NCBI GenBank assembly: GCA_025928545.1
Contig: JAICJH010000021.1
Span: 1-64,000 of the forward strand
Direction of reading: 5' to 3'
Length of the DNA: 64,000 nt
Source: Bryobacteraceae bacterium
Lineage (GTDB): Bacteria; Acidobacteriota; Terriglobia; Bryobacterales; Bryobacteraceae
This document shows, piece by piece, positions 1 through 8,845 of the stretch. Made by a program: the position numbers and the translations under genes. Every line of letters begins with the position of its first letter. Within the stretch, counting starts at the first letter, position 1. Below the pieces are notes generated by a model. It was not told the origin of the DNA, did not search any database, and was given only the letters and a program-made list of their open reading frames with translations.

Positions 1-2
1 AA

Positions 3-1730
3 GAGCTGATGGAGAATCAGAACGCCATCATCTTTATCGATGAGCTGCACACCCTGGTGGGCGCCGGCTCCGCTGAAGGCTCGCTGGACGCGGCCAACAT
101 TCTGAAGCCTGCCCTTTCACGCGGCGAGATTCAGTGCATCGGGGCAACCACCCCCGCTGAATTCCGTAAATCGATTGAAAAAGATCGCTCGCTGGAACGC
201 CGCTTCCAAGCCGTCAAAGTTCCGCCGCCATCGGAAGGCGATGCCGTCAAGATCATGTACGGCATCAAGGATCGCTACGAGAAGTTCCACGCGGTCAGCT
301 ATACCGACGAAGCGATCGAATCGTCCGTCTCGGCTTCCAACCGCTACATTCCGGACAGGTTCCTACCGGACAAGGCGATCGATCTGATCGATGAAGCGGG
401 CGCCCGGGTCAAACTGCGGCAGACAACTCTGCCAGCCGATCTGGCCGACATCCAGAAGCGTATCAAATTCATCGTGAATCGCATGGAAAACGCCATCGCG
501 AATCACGAATTCGAAAAGGCGCGTTTCTATTCTGACGAGGAGCGTAAAGAGCGCGAGAACATGCGCCAGCTCCGCGAGAAATACAACCTGGACGATACCT
601 CTACCGGCGTTGTCACCAAAGACGATATTGAGGAAGTAGTGGCCCGCTGGACCGGTGTGCCGATGACTTCCATCAAGGAAGAAGAGATTTCCAAGCTTCT
701 TCGGATTGAAGACGAACTACACAAGCGGGTAGTCAGCCAAGAGCGGGCGATTTCCGTTCTCGCGCGCGCCATTCGCCGGTCGCGAGCCGGCCTCAAAGCT
801 TCGAATCGCCCGGCAGGCTCGTTCCTGTTCCTGGGACCCACGGGCGTTGGCAAGACGGAAGTCGCGCGCGCTCTGGCGGCCTTCCTGCACGGCAGCGAAA
901 AGAATCTGATCCGCTTCGACATGTCGGAATACATGGAGAAGCACGCAGTCTCGAAGCTGATCGGTTCGCCTCCCGGCTATGTGGGTTATGAAGAAGGCGG
1001 TCAGCTCACCGAACGCGTGAAGCGCGCTCCTTACTCGATCATTCTCCTCGATGAAATCGAAAAGGCGCACCCGGATATCTTCAACATCCTGCTTCAGGTT
1101 TTTGAAGATGGACAATTGACAGACGGTTTGGGCAATCAGATCGACTTCAAGAACACCATCATCATCATGACCTCGAACATCGGGGCCCGGCTGCTCGAAA
1201 AGCGCGGGAACCTGGGCTTCTCCGCTCCTCAGGTGGAGGGTGCGGCTTCGAAGGTAGAGGATCAGGTTCGGGCGGAAGTGAAGCGCTCGTTCAATCCCGA
1301 ATTCCTGAACCGGCTGGATGACATAATTCTGTTCACGTCGCTGACGGACGCGGATCTGCTGAAGATCGTCGAATTGCTGGTCGGCACGATCAACAAGAAT
1401 CTGGAACAGAAGCAGATTACGATCCGCCTCGATCAGGACGCCTCGAAGTATATTCTCGAGAAAACCTGCGCGGACCGGAACTATGGGGCTCGTCCGTTGC
1501 GGCGCGCACTCCAGAAGTTCATTGAAGATCCGCTGTCGGAAGCGCTGATTCAGGGTAGTCTGCCGAGACCGGCCGATCTGGAGATCTATCTGGGTGAGAC
1601 CGGGCTTTACTACCGCATTCTGAATCCGGTAGCGACCGTCAAGGAGCCTATTCCGGCAGGCGCCGGTGGCGTCGCGGAAGCGGAGCCTGAACAGACTCCG
1701 GCCCCCGGCGTGCCTTTGTTTTCGTTCTAA
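3..1730 (+). CDS. clpC: ATP-dependent Clp protease ATP-binding subunit ClpC (5' truncated by window edge)
   Basis: In-frame codons continue upstream of the first ATG to the window edge (E-L-M-E-N..). Walker [57 protein letters not shown]100/Clp class I layout with UVR-like middle region. Confidence 0.95.
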   Translation, partial: ELMENQNAIIFIDELHTLVGAGSAEGSLDAANILKPALSRGEIQCIGATTPAEFRKSIEKDRSLERRFQAVKVPPPSEGDAVKIMYGIKDRYEKFHAVSYTDEAIESSVSASNRYIPDRFLPDKAIDLIDEAGARVKLRQTTLPADLADIQKRIKFIVNRMENAIANHEFEKARFYSDEERKERENMRQLREKYNLDDTSTGVVTKDDIEEVVARWTGVPMTSIKEEEISKLLRIEDELHKRVVSQERAISVLARAIRRSRAGLKASNRPAGSFLFLGPTGVGKTEVARALAAFLHGSEKNLIRFDMSEYMEKHAVSKLIGSPPGYVGYEEGGQLTERVKRAPYSIILLDEIEKAHPDIFNILLQVFEDGQLTDGLGNQIDFKNTIIIMTSNIGARLLEKRGNLGFSAPQVEGAASKVEDQVRAEVKRSFNPEFLNRLDDIILFTSLTDADLLKIVELLVGTINKNLEQKQITIRLDQDASKYILEKTCADRNYGARPLRRALQKFIEDPLSEALIQGSLPRPADLEIYLGETGLYYRILNPVATVKEPIPAGAGGVAEAEPEQTPAPGVPLFSF

Positions 1731-1749
1731 GTCACTGTATTTGTTGACT

Positions 1750-1789
1750 AATAGCCCGGACGGCGCATCCGTCCGGGCTATTGGTTTTT
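1750..1789 (+). terminator. Rho-independent terminator after clpC
   Basis: AATAGCCCGGACGG-CGCAT-CCGTCCGGGCTATT perfect 14-bp stem followed by GGTTTTT. Confidence 0.85.
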
Positions 1790-1950
1790 CGGATTACGCT
1801 TTGTTTTCAGAGGGCCGGGGCCGGGTCGGAAACCGGCTGGTTTGGACTGAATCCCGCAAGGCCTTTCAGAAGCCTCTTGACATTGGAATAACTCCAATAC
1901 TATCATCGGTTTGTCTGGTTTACGGCGTTCTGCGCCGAACTGGGGGACGC

Positions 1951-2220
1951 TTGATCAAGCTGGATATCATCAACGAAGTTGTGAATAAGACCGGAATCAC
2001 GAAAACCAAGGCCGAAATGGCTGTGGAAACGGTCTTCGGAAAGATGAAGCGGGCTCTCGAACAGGGTGACCGCATTGAACTTCGCGGTTTCGGCGTCTTC
2101 ACGGTGAAGCCCCGGAAGACCGGCATCGGACGCAATCCGCGAACCGGCGCCGAGGTTTCCATTCCTCCAGGCAAGGCCGTTCGCTTCAAACCGGGCAAGG
2201 AACTCCAGACGCTGCAATAG
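1951..2220 (+). CDS. HU/IHF family DNA-binding protein (TTG start proposed)
   Basis: LIKLDIINEVVNKTGITKTKAEMAVETVFGKMKRALEQGDRIELRGFGVFTVKPRKTGIGRNPRTGAEVSIPPGKAVRFKPGKEL is a complete HU/IHF domain. Longer 5' extension of the ORF is not HU-like. Confidence 0.88.
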   Translation: MIKLDIINEVVNKTGITKTKAEMAVETVFGKMKRALEQGDRIELRGFGVFTVKPRKTGIGRNPRTGAEVSIPPGKAVRFKPGKELQTLQ

Positions 2221-2234
2221 TTGCTGCCGCGTCG

Positions 2235-3272
2235 TTGGCCCGAAGACTCGTGTTTCCAGAAGATCCGATCGAGAACACGTCGGCCGCTGCCGCCCCTCCT
2301 GCCCCGGTGGCGCAGCAGCAGCGGCCAGATCTTCCCGTTTACTACTTCGAACCTCCCGCTCCGCATTTCGAATCCGAGCCCGAAGAGCATCATCCGAAGC
2401 GCGTGTGGCTCCACGTTCTGTTGTTCGTAGCGACCCTGTTCACCACAACGCTGGTGGGGGCTCACATGATGTTCAACTTCACGCATGATCTTCCGGTTTT
2501 CGATTTTGAACGCCTCAGCGACGTGTTCAGCATCGGCCTGCAGAGTCCGGCGGCGTTCATCAGCGGTTTACCGTTTTCTCTGACGCTGCTGACTATCCTG
2601 ATGGCGCATGAGATGGGGCATTACGTCGCGTGCCTCTGGTACAACGTGGATGCGACACTGCCTTTCTTCCTGCCGTCGCCGGTGCCTGGCACGGGAACGT
2701 TCGGCGCATTTATCCGCATCCGATCCCACATTCCAACAAAACGCGCCCTGTTCGATATCGGCGTTGCCGGACCTCTGGCGGGATTCGTGTTCCTGACCCC
2801 TGCTTTGCTGATTGGGCTGGCATATTCCCATGTCCTGCCCGGAATTGGCCATCGCGGGGCGTGGCAACTCGGCGTGCCCACGCTGCAACTGCTGGCGGAA
2901 AAGCTGGTCTTCCCCGGGGTTCGCTCGGTGGATATTTACCTGCACCCGATGGCGCGTGCAGCCTGGGTTGGGATGCTGGCCACCGCCATTAACCTGCTGC
3001 CGGCGGGGCAGCTCGACGGCGGACACATCGTCTATGCCCTGTTCGGCCGCGCGCACAAGTGGATCACCTGGGGTTTTATTGCCGCGCTGCTGCCGATGGG
3101 CTGGTTTTACTGGTATGGCTGGCTGATCTGGGCGGTGTTGCTGCTCGTTTTCGCGCGAAAGCATCCTGCGGTTTACGACTATACCGATATCGGCAAAGGC
3201 AGGATCCAGATCGGCGCCGTGGCTCTGGTGGTGTTTCTTCTCTGTTTCACGCTCTCGCCGGTAAACAATTGA
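2235..3272 (+). CDS. M50 (site-2 protease) family membrane metalloprotease
   Basis: HEMGHY zinc motif within hydrophobic helices; NLLPAGQLDGGHIVYALFG second motif typical of M50 proteases. Confidence 0.88.
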   Translation: MARRLVFPEDPIENTSAAAAPPAPVAQQQRPDLPVYYFEPPAPHFESEPEEHHPKRVWLHVLLFVATLFTTTLVGAHMMFNFTHDLPVFDFERLSDVFSIGLQSPAAFISGLPFSLTLLTILMAHEMGHYVACLWYNVDATLPFFLPSPVPGTGTFGAFIRIRSHIPTKRALFDIGVAGPLAGFVFLTPALLIGLAYSHVLPGIGHRGAWQLGVPTLQLLAEKLVFPGVRSVDIYLHPMARAAWVGMLATAINLLPAGQLDGGHIVYALFGRAHKWITWGFIAALLPMGWFYWYGWLIWAVLLLVFARKHPAVYDYTDIGKGRIQIGAVALVVFLLCFTLSPVNN

Positions 3273-3285
3273 TTCCGCCGCCCCA

Positions 3286-4038
3286 ATGAAGATCAGCGCC
3301 ACGATCGTCGCGTTCAATGAAGAACGTAACATCGCACGCGCGATTCGCAGCCTGCAACGAAGTGGCTGCGCAGACGAGGTTTTGGTTGTGGACAGCGGAT
3401 CTACCGACAAAACCCGCCAGATCGCGGCTGAACTCGGAGCCCGCGTCATTGAGGAACCGTGGCGAGGCTACGCCGCTCAAAAGAATTTCGCCGCTGCCAG
3501 CGCGGTCAATGACTGGATTCTTTCGATCGACGCCGATGAGGAACTCACGCCGGGCCTGGCCAGTGAAATCGCCGCGCTGAAAACGAAAAAACCGACCCAA
3601 TTCGATGGCTGGGCTATGCCGCGTCTGGCGAGATATCTTGGCCGCTGGATACGCCACAGCGGCTGGTATCCAGACCGCAAGGTGCGGCTTTACCACCGCG
3701 ACCGCGCGGCGTGGGAGGGCGAATATGTCCATGAGAGCGTGAGGGTTAATGGTGAGGCGGGGGAACTGCAAAATGACCTCCTGCACTACACGTGTGATTC
3801 GCTGTCCGAGCATCTCCGGACCCTGGACCGCTATACCTCTTTGGCTGCGCAGGAACTCGCTGCCAGCCGCAAACCCGTTCCCTTCCATCGGCTGATCGCG
3901 GATCCGCCATGGACGTTTTTGCGCTCCTACGTGGTCCAGCGCGGATTCCTCGACGGCGCACACGGATTTCTGATTGCGGCGATGGCGGGCTTTTATACGT
4001 TCACGAAATACGCGAAGGCGCGGGAAACCCGCCGATGA
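3286..4038 (+). CDS. Glycosyltransferase family 2 (LPS core type)
   Basis: MKISATIVAFNEERNIARAIRSLQRSGCADEVLVVDSGSTDKT..., DADEELTPGL; GT2 fold motifs. Confidence 0.88.
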   Translation: MKISATIVAFNEERNIARAIRSLQRSGCADEVLVVDSGSTDKTRQIAAELGARVIEEPWRGYAAQKNFAAASAVNDWILSIDADEELTPGLASEIAALKTKKPTQFDGWAMPRLARYLGRWIRHSGWYPDRKVRLYHRDRAAWEGEYVHESVRVNGEAGELQNDLLHYTCDSLSEHLRTLDRYTSLAAQELAASRKPVPFHRLIADPPWTFLRSYVVQRGFLDGAHGFLIAAMAGFYTFTKYAKARETRR

Positions 4039-4925
4039 AGATCCTGCATCTGGATAGCGGCAGCGAAATGCGCGGGGGGCAATGGCAGGTGCTTCGTCTG
4101 CACCAAAGTCTGGTCGAGGCCGGGCATCACTCACTCCTGCTTGCCCGGGCTTCCGGGCAGCTGCTGGGCATTGCGGCAGAACGTGGCTTGCCAGTGGAAG
4201 CTCTTCGCCCGGTGCGGCTGGCGGCGCTGTCCCGTGAATTCGATCTGATCCATGCCCATGACGCACGGACGCACACGTTCGTCGCTTTGCTACCGAAGTG
4301 CCCGTCGGTTGTTTCGCGCCGCGTGGCATTCCCGCCGGGGGACACTGCGGCTTCGAAGTGGAAGTATCGGCAACCTCGAAGATTCCTTGCTGTGTCACGG
4401 TTTGTTGCCCAGACCCTGATCCAGGCCGGAAGCGACGCTTCGCGTGTGGATGTCGTCTATGATGGCGTGGATATCCCAGCGCACCAGGCACACGGAAAGG
4501 CAATCCTGACGCCGTTTACCGAAGATCCGGCCAAGGGCATGGCGCTGGCGGAGGAGGCCGCGGCTTTAGCGGGTGTGCCGCTGGTGCGGTCGACGAACCT
4601 CGAGCGCGACCTGCCCAACGCCGAAACCATGCTCTATCTGACACAATCGGAAGGCTTGGGATCGGGCATCCTGTTGGCGATGGCACACGGTGTCACTGTG
4701 ATCGCCAGCAGGGTCGGCGGTATTCCGGAACTGATCGAGAACGGCGTGAACGGCATCCTTTTACAAAACGAACCCGTTGCTGTGGCAAATACGCTGCGCA
4801 GCCTTAGCCCTGAGCTGTGTTGCCGGCTGGGCGCCGCTGCCCGGGAAACTGTTCGCAGCCGTTTTACTGTGCACCATATGGTTCAGGCGACTCTGGCGTC
4901 GTATGGGAAGGCGCTGAATGATTGA
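4035..4925 (+). CDS. Glycosyltransferase family 4-like
   Basis: MKILHLDSGSEMRGGQWQVLRLHQSLVEAGH...; C-terminal EGLGSGILLAMAHGVTVIASRVGGIPELIENGVNGILL. ATGA overlap with upstream gene. Confidence 0.85.
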   Translation: MKILHLDSGSEMRGGQWQVLRLHQSLVEAGHHSLLLARASGQLLGIAAERGLPVEALRPVRLAALSREFDLIHAHDARTHTFVALLPKCPSVVSRRVAFPPGDTAASKWKYRQPRRFLAVSRFVAQTLIQAGSDASRVDVVYDGVDIPAHQAHGKAILTPFTEDPAKGMALAEEAAALAGVPLVRSTNLERDLPNAETMLYLTQSEGLGSGILLAMAHGVTVIASRVGGIPELIENGVNGILLQNEPVAVANTLRSLSPELCCRLGAAARETVRSRFTVHHMVQATLASYGKALND

Positions 4926-5742
4926 GCTTCTGGCTGGCCTGTTTGGATTGCTGATTGGAAGCTTCCTTAACGTTTGCATCTATCGGTGGACGCGCGATCT
5001 CTCGGTGGTCAAGCCGCGCTCCGCCTGCCCGGGCTGCAACCGGATGATCGCCTGGTACGACAACATTCCGATCCTCAGCTATGTTTTGCTGCGAGGCCGC
5101 TGCCGCAACTGCGGGGTTTCGATTTCATGGACATACCCCGCCGTCGAGCTGCTGACCGCTGTATTCTTCGCCTATTTCGTGGCAATCGAGGGCCTGAATC
5201 TCTCGGCGGCAAAAGACTGTCTGTTCGCGGCGATTATGATCGGTCTGATCTTCAGCGATCTCGATACCCGCCTGCTACCGGATGAGTTCACCATCGGCGG
5301 CTTCTTCGCCGGACTGGCACTGGCGTTCTTCGTACCGCTTCCGCCGACGTTGTTCGCGCTCGCAATGGACATGACGGGACACCATATGGGACTTCGGGCG
5401 ACCTCCGCGGGTGAGGCGCTTACCGGCGCTCTGATTCCCGCGGGAGCAATGTGGCTGCTGGGCTGGATCTTCGAAAAGCTTCGCGACAAGGAATACCTGG
5501 GGTTCGGAGACGTGAAGATGATCGCCATGATGGGTGCATTTCTCGGGTTGAGCGGCGTCATCGTGACGCTGCTGTTCGGTTCCCTGCTCGGCTCAATCGG
5601 CGGTTACGCCTGGCTGAAGTTAACCCGCAAAGATCCGGCGACGTATTATCTGCCATTCGCCACGTTCCTCGGCGCTGGTGCACTGATCGTGGTGGCAGCT
5701 CACGGCGGCATCACCGCATGGTACGAACAACTACTGCGATGA
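4918..5742 (+). CDS. pilD: Prepilin peptidase / leader peptidase (A24)
   Basis: GSFLNVCIYR, two CxxC pairs (CPGCN, CRNCG), DLDTRLLPDE and GFGDVKM catalytic Asp motifs. Confidence 0.93.
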   Translation: MIELLAGLFGLLIGSFLNVCIYRWTRDLSVVKPRSACPGCNRMIAWYDNIPILSYVLLRGRCRNCGVSISWTYPAVELLTAVFFAYFVAIEGLNLSAAKDCLFAAIMIGLIFSDLDTRLLPDEFTIGGFFAGLALAFFVPLPPTLFALAMDMTGHHMGLRATSAGEALTGALIPAGAMWLLGWIFEKLRDKEYLGFGDVKMIAMMGAFLGLSGVIVTLLFGSLLGSIGGYAWLKLTRKDPATYYLPFATFLGAGALIVVAAHGGITAWYEQLLR

Positions 5743-5812
5743 TTGTTGGCAAGCTGGACGAATGCCCTGTAATCTTAAGAACGGATGTCCATTCCCGCGT
5801 TGATGGCTGAAA

Positions 5813-6412
5813 ATGCTGGTTGAGTTCGAACTGCTGCAACAGGCCCAGCGGGGCGATGCCGCCGCGTTTAACCAGGTCGTCACGGCGTATCGGCGGCGTA
5901 TTCTGGGTACCATCTCTCGCCTGATTGGACGGCCTGAGGACGTGGAAGATGTTGCGCAGGAGGTCTTCCTTCGTCTATATTTCTCGCTCGACCAGTTGCG
6001 AACGCCGGAAGTTTTCGAACCCTGGCTTTACCGTCTGACAGTAAATGCGTCTTACGACTACCTCCGGAAGAGCAAGCGCCGGCCGGAATCCCGAATGTCG
6101 GATCTGTCCGAACAACAGGTGATGATGGCGGATGCGGCGGCTGGCTCCAAGGCTCAGACGGAGGAGGGGGAGAAGCATCGGGTGCGCGATACGGTCAACA
6201 GCCTGCTGGCGTCGGTTTCGGAAGAAGACCGTATCTTATTGACCTTGAAGGAAGTAGAGGGACTATCGCTGAAGGAATTGGAGGGGATCTATCACGTCAG
6301 TGAGAATTCTCTCAAAGTTCGGCTGTTTCGTGCCCGTCAGAGAGTATTAAAAAATGTGAAGGGAGTAACCAAGCGAAGGGAAGAAAGCGCCTCTTCTGGT
6401 GAAGGATTGTAA
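5813..6412 (+). CDS. RNA polymerase sigma factor, ECF type
   Basis: RRRILGTISRLIGRPEDVEDVAQEVFLRLYFSL (region 2) and LTLKEVEGLSLKELEGIYHVSENSLKVRLFRARQRVLK (region 4). Confidence 0.9.
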   Translation: MLVEFELLQQAQRGDAAAFNQVVTAYRRRILGTISRLIGRPEDVEDVAQEVFLRLYFSLDQLRTPEVFEPWLYRLTVNASYDYLRKSKRRPESRMSDLSEQQVMMADAAAGSKAQTEEGEKHRVRDTVNSLLASVSEEDRILLTLKEVEGLSLKELEGIYHVSENSLKVRLFRARQRVLKNVKGVTKRREESASSGEGL

Positions 6413-6488
6413 AAGAAGGTAAGATGAGATTTGCGCCGGGCCTTCCGGTGTCTCTCATGGCGCTATCTGCCTGTACGTTGATGCTTAT

Positions 6489-6827
6489 ATGGAAAATCGC
6501 AATTTGAACGACCCCGAACTCCAGCTGGAAAGTCTGTTTAACGCCTACCGGGAGGTCTGCCCCGATCCCGAGCCCTCCGTGAATTTTATGCCGGAGATGT
6601 GGTCTAAGATTGAGGCTCGCCAAAATTCCAGCACCGTTTTCAATCGCTTCGCCAAGGCCCTGGTGACCGCCGCTCTGGGCGCTTCGGTCGTCATGGGGCT
6701 CCTGTCAGCTTCCTATAACCAGACCGCCGCTTCGTCGGAAGCAACCTATCTGCAGGCTCTGACCGCGGATCATGTGTTGGATATGGAACCGCTGCAGGTC
6801 GAGCGAATTTCCGAACTGGAGCAATAG
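6489..6827 (+). CDS. Hypothetical protein with one TM segment; possible anti-sigma partner
   Basis: Directly downstream of the ECF sigma gene; FNRFAKALVTAALGASVVMGLLSA hydrophobic segment; no recognised family. Confidence 0.6.
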   Translation: MENRNLNDPELQLESLFNAYREVCPDPEPSVNFMPEMWSKIEARQNSSTVFNRFAKALVTAALGASVVMGLLSASYNQTAASSEATYLQALTADHVLDMEPLQVERISELEQ

Positions 6828-6833
6828 GATCGC

Positions 6834-7280
6834 ATGCCCCGCACACGGCTGTCAGCCATCTTCTATCTGGTACTGGTTTTTGCAAGTGGAATCCTCGTAG
6901 GTGTCGCTTCTACGCGACTCTATGCGGTGAAGGCGTCGGTGGCACCCGCGGCCGCGGCACCCCGGACTATGGCGGAATTGACCACGCGTTATGCGGAACA
7001 AATGCGCCAGAAAGTCGGAGTGAACGACGAGCAGGTGGCCGCGGTCACCAGAATCCTGGCGGATACAAAGAAGAAGTATGACGATCTTCGCCGCGAACAG
7101 CGTCCGATGCGGGATAAGATCCAGCAGGAGCAGGTTGACGCAATCCGGGCCATTTTGACAGACGAACAGAAGCCGGCATACGAGGCCTGGCGCGCGGAGC
7201 GGAAGGCTCAGCAGGCACAGAAGCTGAACCGGTCCAAAACGGCCGAAGCTGCAACGGGAAGCACCGCTCCGGGCAAGTAA
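6834..7280 (+). CDS. Membrane-anchored hypothetical protein, Spy/CpxP-like helical periplasmic domain
   Basis: N-terminal TM (AIFYLVLVFASGILVGVAST) followed by a charged helical region with RREQRPMRDKIQQEQVDAIRAILTDEQKPAYEAWR. Confidence 0.6.
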   Translation: MPRTRLSAIFYLVLVFASGILVGVASTRLYAVKASVAPAAAAPRTMAELTTRYAEQMRQKVGVNDEQVAAVTRILADTKKKYDDLRREQRPMRDKIQQEQVDAIRAILTDEQKPAYEAWRAERKAQQAQKLNRSKTAEAATGSTAPGK

Positions 7281-7304
7281 CTGTCAGTCGACTCAATAAC
7301 TAAA

Positions 7305-7339
7305 AGGGCGGCTTCCCTCGTCGGGAGCCGCCCTTTTTT
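7305..7339. terminator. Bidirectional terminator between convergent genes
   Basis: AAAAGGGCGGCTtCCC-TCGTC-GGGaGCCGCCCTTTTTT between the 7280 stop (+) and the L31 stop at 7359 (-). Confidence 0.88.
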
Positions 7340-7358
7340 CATTTCTGTTTGAAGCCGA

Positions 7359-7595
7359 TTATTTGGAAGCCAGACTTGCCGCCTTTTCAGCGCGCTGCGT
7401 CTTGTACTTCCTTTCAAACTTATCGACGCGCCCGGCGGTATCGATCAGCTTCTGCTTACCCGTAAAGAAGGGGTGGCAGTTCGAGCAGATTTCAACACGG
7501 ATGTCGGTCTTGTTCGTCGTTCTGGTGCGGAACGTATGTCCGCACGCGCAGACTACGTTCACCTCATTGTATGCGGGGTGGATTCCAGCTTTCAT
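7359..7595 (-). CDS. rpmE: 50S ribosomal protein bL31
   Basis: [64 protein letters not shown]; Zn-binding CxC and CxxC. Confidence 0.97.
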   Translation of the reverse strand: MKAGIHPAYNEVNVVCACGHTFRTRTTNKTDIRVEICSNCHPFFTGKQKLIDTAGRVDKFERKYKTQRAEKAASLASK

Positions 7596-7655
7596 GGCTA
7601 TACCTCAGGAAACTTTCTTGGGAAACTCCATGTTACCACACCGCCCGAAAGTGAC

Positions 7656-7691
7656 GAACCCCTGCAGGCCCGTCAGAGCTTGCAGGGGTTC
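7656..7691 (-). terminator. Terminator-like stem-loop upstream of rpmE
   Basis: GAACCCCTGCA ... TGCAGGGGTTC perfect 11-bp inverted repeat; follows the stop of a candidate short minus-strand frame; weak T-run. Confidence 0.5.
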
Positions 7692-7963
7692 GATTAGCCT
7701 TTTGAACTGGAGGCAGTTACAGCGTCCGCGACGAAGCAACCGGTCCACAGGAAGATGGTTCCGTCACTGAGAACGAAACCTGCAACATTGTCAACGGTCG
7801 ATTCAGCATTCGGCCACCTCACGCGGTCTACTACAGGAACTCATTTTTCTGGACCACCTCCTTCTTCAGTGATACCTCCAAAGTACGCCTGATTTTTCGC
7901 GTTGTCAACAACAAAAAACGCACAAAATGGTTTGTTAGAAAACGTCATTTTAAGGGTTGCAAA

Positions 7964-8647
7964 TCAGGCATTCCGCCGACGGAGGAGAGCGATGAGACAG
8001 GCGCTGGTGGTCGAGAAAATGAGGAACCAAAAGAGCCAGGGAAGCGTCAATCCTCCGACAGAAACACCGGCTTTCGGATAATCGACAGCGAGCGTTTCCC
8101 TACTCTTCGGGTAGTGAAGGAACGCTCGTTCACCGGCAACAATGCTGCGGGACAAGTCATTCATACCGGGTCGTCTGACCAGCAGATTTCCGTCGACCGG
8201 GGACATCGCGCGAATCCGCCAGACGATCTGTCGATCGGTCAAATCCCGGACGGCCGGCGTTTCCACGACGATTCCCGGGGGCGGCAGCAGTTCGTATGTC
8301 TGAGAGTCGGATTCGAGCGGCACGGTGACCGTAGTGCTGTGGCCGATTTCGAGCGGTCCCCACCCGTAAACTGAATCGAGCTGGCTGTACAGCAGCGCGA
8401 ATGCGATGCCGAGAATGAGTACAGGCTTCACCATCAGGCCGAGGAACCTGAGGTTGTCGACCAGGAGAGCCTTTTGCGCGCTCCAGACCAGCGAAGGCTC
8501 TTCGGAGTACAAGCGGATTTCCAGCAGACGCGCGTAAATCCGCTTGCGAACTACGCGCAGCGCGGCGGCGTCGGCAAAACGCGCAAAGACCCAGAACGTC
8601 AGCAGCCCCCAGAGCGCGCTGATGATTGCCAGGGTTAATCCGATCAC
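7964..8647 (-). CDS. Hypothetical membrane protein (about 3 TM segments)
   Basis: Hydrophobic segments at N-term, middle and C-term; start overlaps the stop of the upstream RHH-like gene (ATGA). Confidence 0.75.
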   Translation of the reverse strand: MIGLTLAIISALWGLLTFWVFARFADAAALRVVRKRIYARLLEIRLYSEEPSLVWSAQKALLVDNLRFLGLMVKPVLILGIAFALLYSQLDSVYGWGPLEIGHSTTVTVPLESDSQTYELLPPPGIVVETPAVRDLTDRQIVWRIRAMSPVDGNLLVRRPGMNDLSRSIVAGERAFLHYPKSRETLAVDYPKAGVSVGGLTLPWLFWFLIFSTTSACLIALLRRRNA

Positions 8648-8838
8648 TTTAGATAGCCGAGACCGCGCAAGCGACGCTCGGCCTCTTTCGCCGCCTCGGA
8701 TTCATCCCCCGCACGCCGGGCCAGTTCCAGTTCGATCAGGTGCTCGACGAATTCTTCGGGCGAACTGTAGCCTGCTATTGCCGCTTGCTGTTCCAGGCGC
8801 TTCCAGAGATCGGAGTTGATTTTAATCGATTTCGCCAT
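8644..8838 (-). CDS. Small ribbon-helix-helix-like protein
   Basis: MAKSIKINSDLWKRLEQQAAIAGYSSPEEFVEHLIELELARRAGDESEAAKEAERRLRGLGYLK: beta strand plus two helices as in RHH/Arc folds. Confidence 0.7.
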   Translation of the reverse strand: MAKSIKINSDLWKRLEQQAAIAGYSSPEEFVEHLIELELARRAGDESEAAKEAERRLRGLGYLK

Positions 8839-8845
8839 GCTGAAT

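Noticed and set aside
1666-1950. N-terminal extension of the HU/IHF ORF (95 extra codons)
   Set aside because: It covers the clpC 3' end and its terminator; a TTG start at 1951 gives a full-length HU domain.
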